From: Lineus longissimus
Taxonomy: Eukaryota > Nemertea > Pilidiophora > Heteronemertea > Lineidae
Reading direction: 5' to 3'
DNA length: 64,000 nucleotides
NCBI RefSeq assembly: GCF_910592395.1
Contig: NC_088310.1
Coordinates: 3,169,501-3,233,500 of the forward strand
How positions within the stretch are numbered: the first letter of the stretch is position 1; each line of letters begins with the position of its first letter. Position numbers and translations under genes: made by a program. The notes beneath the pieces are model-generated. The model had not been told where the DNA came from. It was given only the letters and a program-made list of their open reading frames with translations, and did not search any database. Shown in pieces: positions 59,740 to 64,000 of the stretch.

Positions 59740-61046
59740 TAAAAAAAAAACAGCTGAAATATAGATACCATAACTACCATAAAGCCGCAAAATGTACCTT
59801 TTCAATTCATTGCATACATGTATACAGGTAGGTAGGTGTTAGTTATGCAAAACAATTCAGACTGATATGTGTGTGGGGCCGGGGGGGGGGGGCGTGATCC
59901 ATGACATCGCACTGAGCCTGCTGAGGAAAACCAAATCAATTCTTCGCAAAAAATATTGTCCGAAATAAGAAAGACCTTTGAACAGCTACAGCTAATGGGT
60001 TCATTTATCGGATGACTTTTGTAATGAATACGACTCCTAAAATGCTAATTACGAACTATTGTCGGCATGAATAATGCGTTAAACTTATTCGTTACCTAGA
60101 TCTTTAGTACCTTGTCTGACGTTTCAACCAAATTTCTCAATTGCAAAATACTTTGATTGCCTTTTTTTCTTCGAATTTTTCACAACTTTCGAATTCCCAA
60201 ATCGTTTGTAAAATGCAAACTAAACTTTTACAACTGAAACGAAAGCTCCCAAATTCGCGTCGCAGCAAAGTGACATCCTTAAAACTTGTAATAAGTCTTT
60301 AGAAGTGTTAGCATGTGATAATTTTCATAGAAAAGATACCTTTTTGGCTGCTAGTTTTTGCTAGTAAGGGTGAAATATTAGATATCATTAAATCGCTATT
60401 CCGGCGTAAAAGTTCAGGTTTTGGTAAAACCCACCAGCATTGAGCAAGCCTGTTGCAAGAGTGTTAAGCAAATTACCTCCATTTCATGACAAAGGTCGTC
60501 TAAGGGTTGGCTCAATGAATACAGTTTACTGTTATGATACTCAGTAGTAAGTATCGAATGCCAATCATTCTTGTAATGATGTAAAAGAGAGCAAGTGGAA
60601 AGATGCCTAACATCCAGGCCACCGGACTGCGGGAGGGGGAAGCCTGGCCCTGCGGTTTGTGGGCCAACAGTCAACACACCGGTCACAGCACAAGCACAAC
60701 AACTAACTCAGCCCAGGACTCTGCCTTGACCGCCAATGTAGTTGTGCCAGTAAAGGTAGCCATGGGCAACAGTTGGTTTCACTATGTTGATTATTCATTT
60801 TATTGCAGCTTATCGATTTTTGGGTACCCTCGATTTTTGTCTGAAAGAAATACTACAGGCCTAGTATGTAGACTCAATCTTATCACTTCATAGGAATTAG
60901 CCGCCTCAGTGGCACAGTCTACTCTTTTCTAATACATTTCAAAATCATGTTTTCATTTGAGAATTATCACCATTCTATTCTATAGTATCAGTCTATCAGT
61001 ATCACTGCTGCTACACATCAAACAATTCTTGAGAGGAATGTAAAGT
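59740..61046. promoter_or_regulatory. Divergent BANF1-EIF1AD intergenic/promoter interval
   Basis: 1.33 kb separate the two start codons, which face away from each other. Both genes may have 5'UTR introns here, so the shared promoter is probably shorter. A G run lies near 59881-59892. The frames at 60414-60686 (minus) and 60603-60893 (plus) overlap and show no family signature. No TATA element was assigned. Confidence 0.5.
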
Positions 61047-62778
61047 ATGTCTAAAGCCACTAAGAGAAAACATGTGACGAAGGAGGTATTGGAGGATTAT
61101 GTACTGCCGGAGGCTAATCAGTCTGTTGTACAGGTTAGTCAATGAAAGTCAAGAGAATCATGTTGAGAGGGCAAAAATTATGTAATTATGTTACAATGCA
61201 TGTTTTATGGGAATGGCCACAGGCAAGAGGAATTTATTTTGGGATACATGTAGTATGACCATTCTCAGCCAAATCTATGTTGTCTGTCATGTCTGTGGAA
61301 ATGGTCACAATGACCACATTGACAATACAATTCCTTGTTCCAAAATATCGCATCTACAAATGAGAAGACAAAATAACCTTTTAAACTGCCCAAGTACTTT
61401 AAAATGAAATGTTGAAAATCATAAATATTGCCAGGTTTCTTGCCTAATAAAGACGAGCATTTATCCTTGAGTTATTTGGGTCATCGAACAAATGCTTTCG
61501 TGGATAGGATTTTCGACATTCTGACTCCCCTCAGGCTATCTACCCTTAATATAACTAATCTATTTCACTTTTCAGAATCCAAAAGTTCTTCAATATTTTA
61601 ATTATGTAAATTTGTAGGTGGTTGGTGGTCGAGGGAACAATCTTCATGAAGTCCTGACCGAAACTGGTGTGAAATACTTGGTGAGCATGCCCACCAAGTT
61701 TAGAAAGAATGTATGGATAAAAAGAGGTAAGGATGTTGTTCCCAACTTGTTTGTACTCCTCTTTCTATCTGGTGCCCCAGTGTTCATGTGAAATCAACTA
61801 CAAATCCAAACTACGGTAACCATGCTAATAGAATGATCAGTATTCAGAGATGGTAATAGATTACTAAGATAGTGCCTTGGTCGCTTCCAAAATGATTAGT
61901 GGTTAGTGTTGCAAGGGTACGGTTCAACTGAGTGTACCCAGTCTACCTCACAAGGGACTGAAACAAAATGATTAGTGGTTAGTGTTGCAAGGGTACGGTT
62001 CAACTGAGTGTACCCAGTCTACCTCACAAGGGACTGAAACGCCAACCAAGTACACTTAAAATTCTGTTTGACTCTTAAAATTTTACAAATACTGTAGAAC
62101 CTCTCTATTAAGGACACCCTCTCAAATGACAAGTGATGTCCTTAATAGAGAGGTGTCCTGATTACAGGGGTCAAATTGAATTGATAAAAGTACCAACTTG
62201 GGACCAAAACTAGTGCCCTTAATAGAGAGGTTCTCCTTGATAGAGATGTGTCTGCTAAGGGAGGTTCCACTGTATTCTATTTCAGGAGACTATGTGTTGA
62301 TCGACCCAATTGAAGAAGGGGACAAAGTAAAAGGAGAGATTGTGACGATACTTTATAAAGATCAGATCAAGTACATAAAGGCAGAGGGATTATGGTCAGT
62401 ATTCTTTTTCTGTGTGCCAAGACAGAAATTGCTCAAGGAGTTGAGCTTTTAAGTTGTATCGCCATGGAATGATTTAAAATCTTTATCGATGGACCATCAT
62501 GAACAAATTTATGTTGTGCGAGTAAAACTAACCTTTACAATTTGTGTACTTGCAGGCCAAAGGAGTTTGAAAGTGGAGAGGTTGCAGAGCCAGATCAGAT
62601 GATCCCAGATGATATGTTACCGCCAAGTGACGATTCTGATTACGATGAGGGTGACCTGGTAGTGAACGCTAACCGGAGGAATGTTTATTATGAGGAGAGT
62701 AGCGATGAATCTGACGAGGAGGAGGCGGCCGATAAGGGCGACGATGGGCCAAATAATGGTGGTAGTGTAGAAAAGTGA
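61047..62778 (+). CDS. EIF1A domain-containing protein
   Basis: A small nuclear protein with an eIF1A-like OB fold; its molecular role is poorly known. Exons are 61047-61133, 61618-61726, 62286-62394 and 62556-62778, phases 0, 1, 2, giving 175 aa (human 165). It starts [20 protein letters not shown] (human [20 protein letters not shown]), then [47 protein letters not shown] and YIKAEGLWP, the S1/OB-fold residues conserved with human. It ends in an acidic tail ([20 protein letters not shown]), again as in human. The first ATG preceding the conserved N-terminus was taken as start. Confidence 0.96.
61889..62040. repeat. Exact 76-bp tandem duplication in EIF1AD intron 2
   Basis: AAAATGATTAGTGGTTAGTG... 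to GGGACTGAAAC occurs at 61889-61964 and 61965-62040, apparently identical. Intronic. Confidence 0.93.
62090..62274. repeat. Pogo-like MITE in EIF1AD intron 2
   Basis: Ends TACTGTAGAACCTCTC and GGGAGGTTCCACTGTA, with internal CTATTAAGGACACC and GTCCTTAATAGAGAGG. It is the same family as 49512-49691. It stops 11 nt before the first base of exon 3. Confidence 0.85.
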
Positions 62779-63430
62779 AAAAGATAAGATCATTATGGAC
62801 CTGATTTCAAAACGTTGTTGTGTATGGTTGAGTTGGATCTTGTCTGGATAATGATGGACGTAAGTGATGGAAGATGCACGATTTCCTTTGGACTGATTTC
62901 AAATTGTCCGTCTGCCTGATCAAATTGATCAAGTTCTAGTGTGGTGCTTTCTTACTTACCGTAGTTTGTGTTGCAGACTGCAATAGGATGCTGTCAGCAG
63001 GGATACATGTAACAATGTTCATTGAGAAAATAATGGTGAAGGCATAGAAAAGTGACAAATGGTGGAGGTTATTGGTAATTTACTCGGCATCATCCGTCTG
63101 CTGAGTCAGGTGATGATAGACAAATCAATGGCAGTTGAACAGTCGGCAGAATTGAAGGATTGTGGAAACTTGTTCATTGACACTTCTATCATATCAAGGG
63201 GGTTACATGTACTTAAATTGATCTTGAGCAGTTGTTGGGGCTACAGAGTCCAATTGTAAATTCATGAGGGTGATGTTAAAAACAGGCTATTGGTTGAAGG
63301 AAACTTCTGTCATGATTTTACCCTTAATGAATAACTGGACATTCCAAAAATAAAACTGCTGTGTTCTGTTCAATGTGCTTATGAAGAAGAACTATAAAAA
63401 TTCATAAATATCAATTTTGGCTTTTGTCTT
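62779..63430 (+). promoter_or_regulatory. EIF1AD 3'UTR with poly(A) signal
   Basis: AATAAA at 63349-63354 is the likely polyadenylation signal, giving a ~590-nt 3'UTR. No further gene is seen before the repeat at 63431. Confidence 0.6.
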
Positions 63431-63484
63431 GTTAGCTCACCTCTTAGCAGAGGTGAGCTTATCCCATACCGTGGCGTCCGTCGT

Positions 63485-63531
<47 letters not shown>

Positions 63532-64000
63532 CGTCGTCCGTTAGCAGGGCACGTTTCGTAACTGTTAGAGCTATTGAGTTGAAACTTGGTACACATGTAC
63601 CCTTATGTAATGACACCTTGGAGACCAAGTTTCAGTCCGATTCGTTTCATGGTTTGGCCACCAGGGGGCCAAACGTTAAAAGTGAAAATATGCAATATCT
63701 CCCTTTATAGTAGTCGGGAAATTTTGAAAAAAATATGGTAGGTACTTCTAGCAAAGGTGCATCATATATCCTCCGGGTTTTTGATTTGACCTCCTTTTCA
63801 AGGTCACAGAGGTCAAATGGTGTAAATTGGCCGTTAGGATGTAACAATGGCACGTTTTTAAACTGCAATGACTATTGATACCAAATTTGGTACACATTTA
63901 CCCCTTAGTCAGGTGATCTCAGGGATCGAAGTTTGGTCCAATATGATTCACCACTTGACCACCAGGGGGCAAAATCCAAAAACCTTAAAAATGTGATTAT
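63431..64000. repeat. Dispersed repeat with CGT microsatellite, runs off right edge
   Basis: Opens with the hairpin CTCACCTCttagcaGAGGTGAG, then a (CGT)n-rich stretch (63474-63540), then two diverged ~300-bp modules. Each module has a GGTACACAT(G/T)TACCC word and a CCACCAGGGGGC word (near 63585/63658 and 63888/63959). Repeats with this CTCACC hairpin plus GTCCGTCGTC start are, to my knowledge, common in molluscan and related genomes. The open frames here are simply the CGT repeat read as polyarginine. Confidence 0.8.

Noticed and set aside
63437-63710. Polyarginine-containing proteins on both strands
   Set aside because: They are the CGT microsatellite read in frame within a dispersed repeat.
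1-64000. CRISPR arrays, operons, prophage or other prokaryotic systems
   Set aside because: All genes have spliceosomal introns and animal-specific domains; the tandem repeats lack spacer-repeat organisation.

Overview
The window is metazoan nuclear DNA: short exons, GT-AG introns, and many palindromic MITE-like repeats. Gene content and repeats (TACATGTA-rich introns, a CGTCGT-rich dispersed repeat beginning with a small CTCACC/GGTGAG hairpin) suggest a marine lophotrochozoan such as a mollusc, brachiopod or annelid-grade animal. The species cannot be fixed from the sequence. All splice sites below were placed by eye from reading frame, splice phase and remembered human homologs; no alignment was run.

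Layout. (1) 1-13491: a satellite array of twelve ~1.15 kb monomers, continuing past the left edge, with higher-order dimers and trimers. Each monomer carries a tRNA-like (His-like) sequence on the minus strand. (2) 13491-14935: intergenic DNA with an 83-bp tandem duplication and a long hairpin. (3) 15000-49440, plus strand: an apparently complete usherin (USH2A) gene. It has 57 constitutive-type exons plus two extra alternatives, reads in consistent phase through every junction, and predicts 5,261 aa (human: 5,202). Domain order is signal/anchor segment, LamG-like, laminin N-terminal, about ten laminin-EGF, FN3, two LamG, FN3, a CC-rich region, FN3, one transmembrane helix, and a tail ending in DTHL (PDZ ligand). 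(4) 53540-57256, plus: a four-exon peripherin/ROM1-family tetraspanin (915 aa) with a very unusual ~570-aa tail ending in histone-H1-like SPKK/SPRKK repeats. (5) 59312-59714, minus: BANF1 (BAF, 90 aa), head to head with (6) 61047-62778, plus: EIF1AD (175 aa). Human BANF1 and EIF1AD are also divergent neighbours, so this is ancient microsynteny. (7) 63431-64000: a dispersed repeat running off the right edge.

The most interesting observations are three tandem, phase-compatible versions of one LamG exon in usherin (a candidate mutually exclusive exon cassette), the H1-like tail on a photoreceptor-type tetraspanin, a 2,985-bp exon encoding ten FN3 domains, relics of duplicated exons in usherin introns, a GC-AG intron with a MITE about 6 nt after its donor, and the tRNA-like satellite. 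Usherin and peripherin families both act in vertebrate photoreceptors, but nothing in the sequence shows that their adjacency here is functional.
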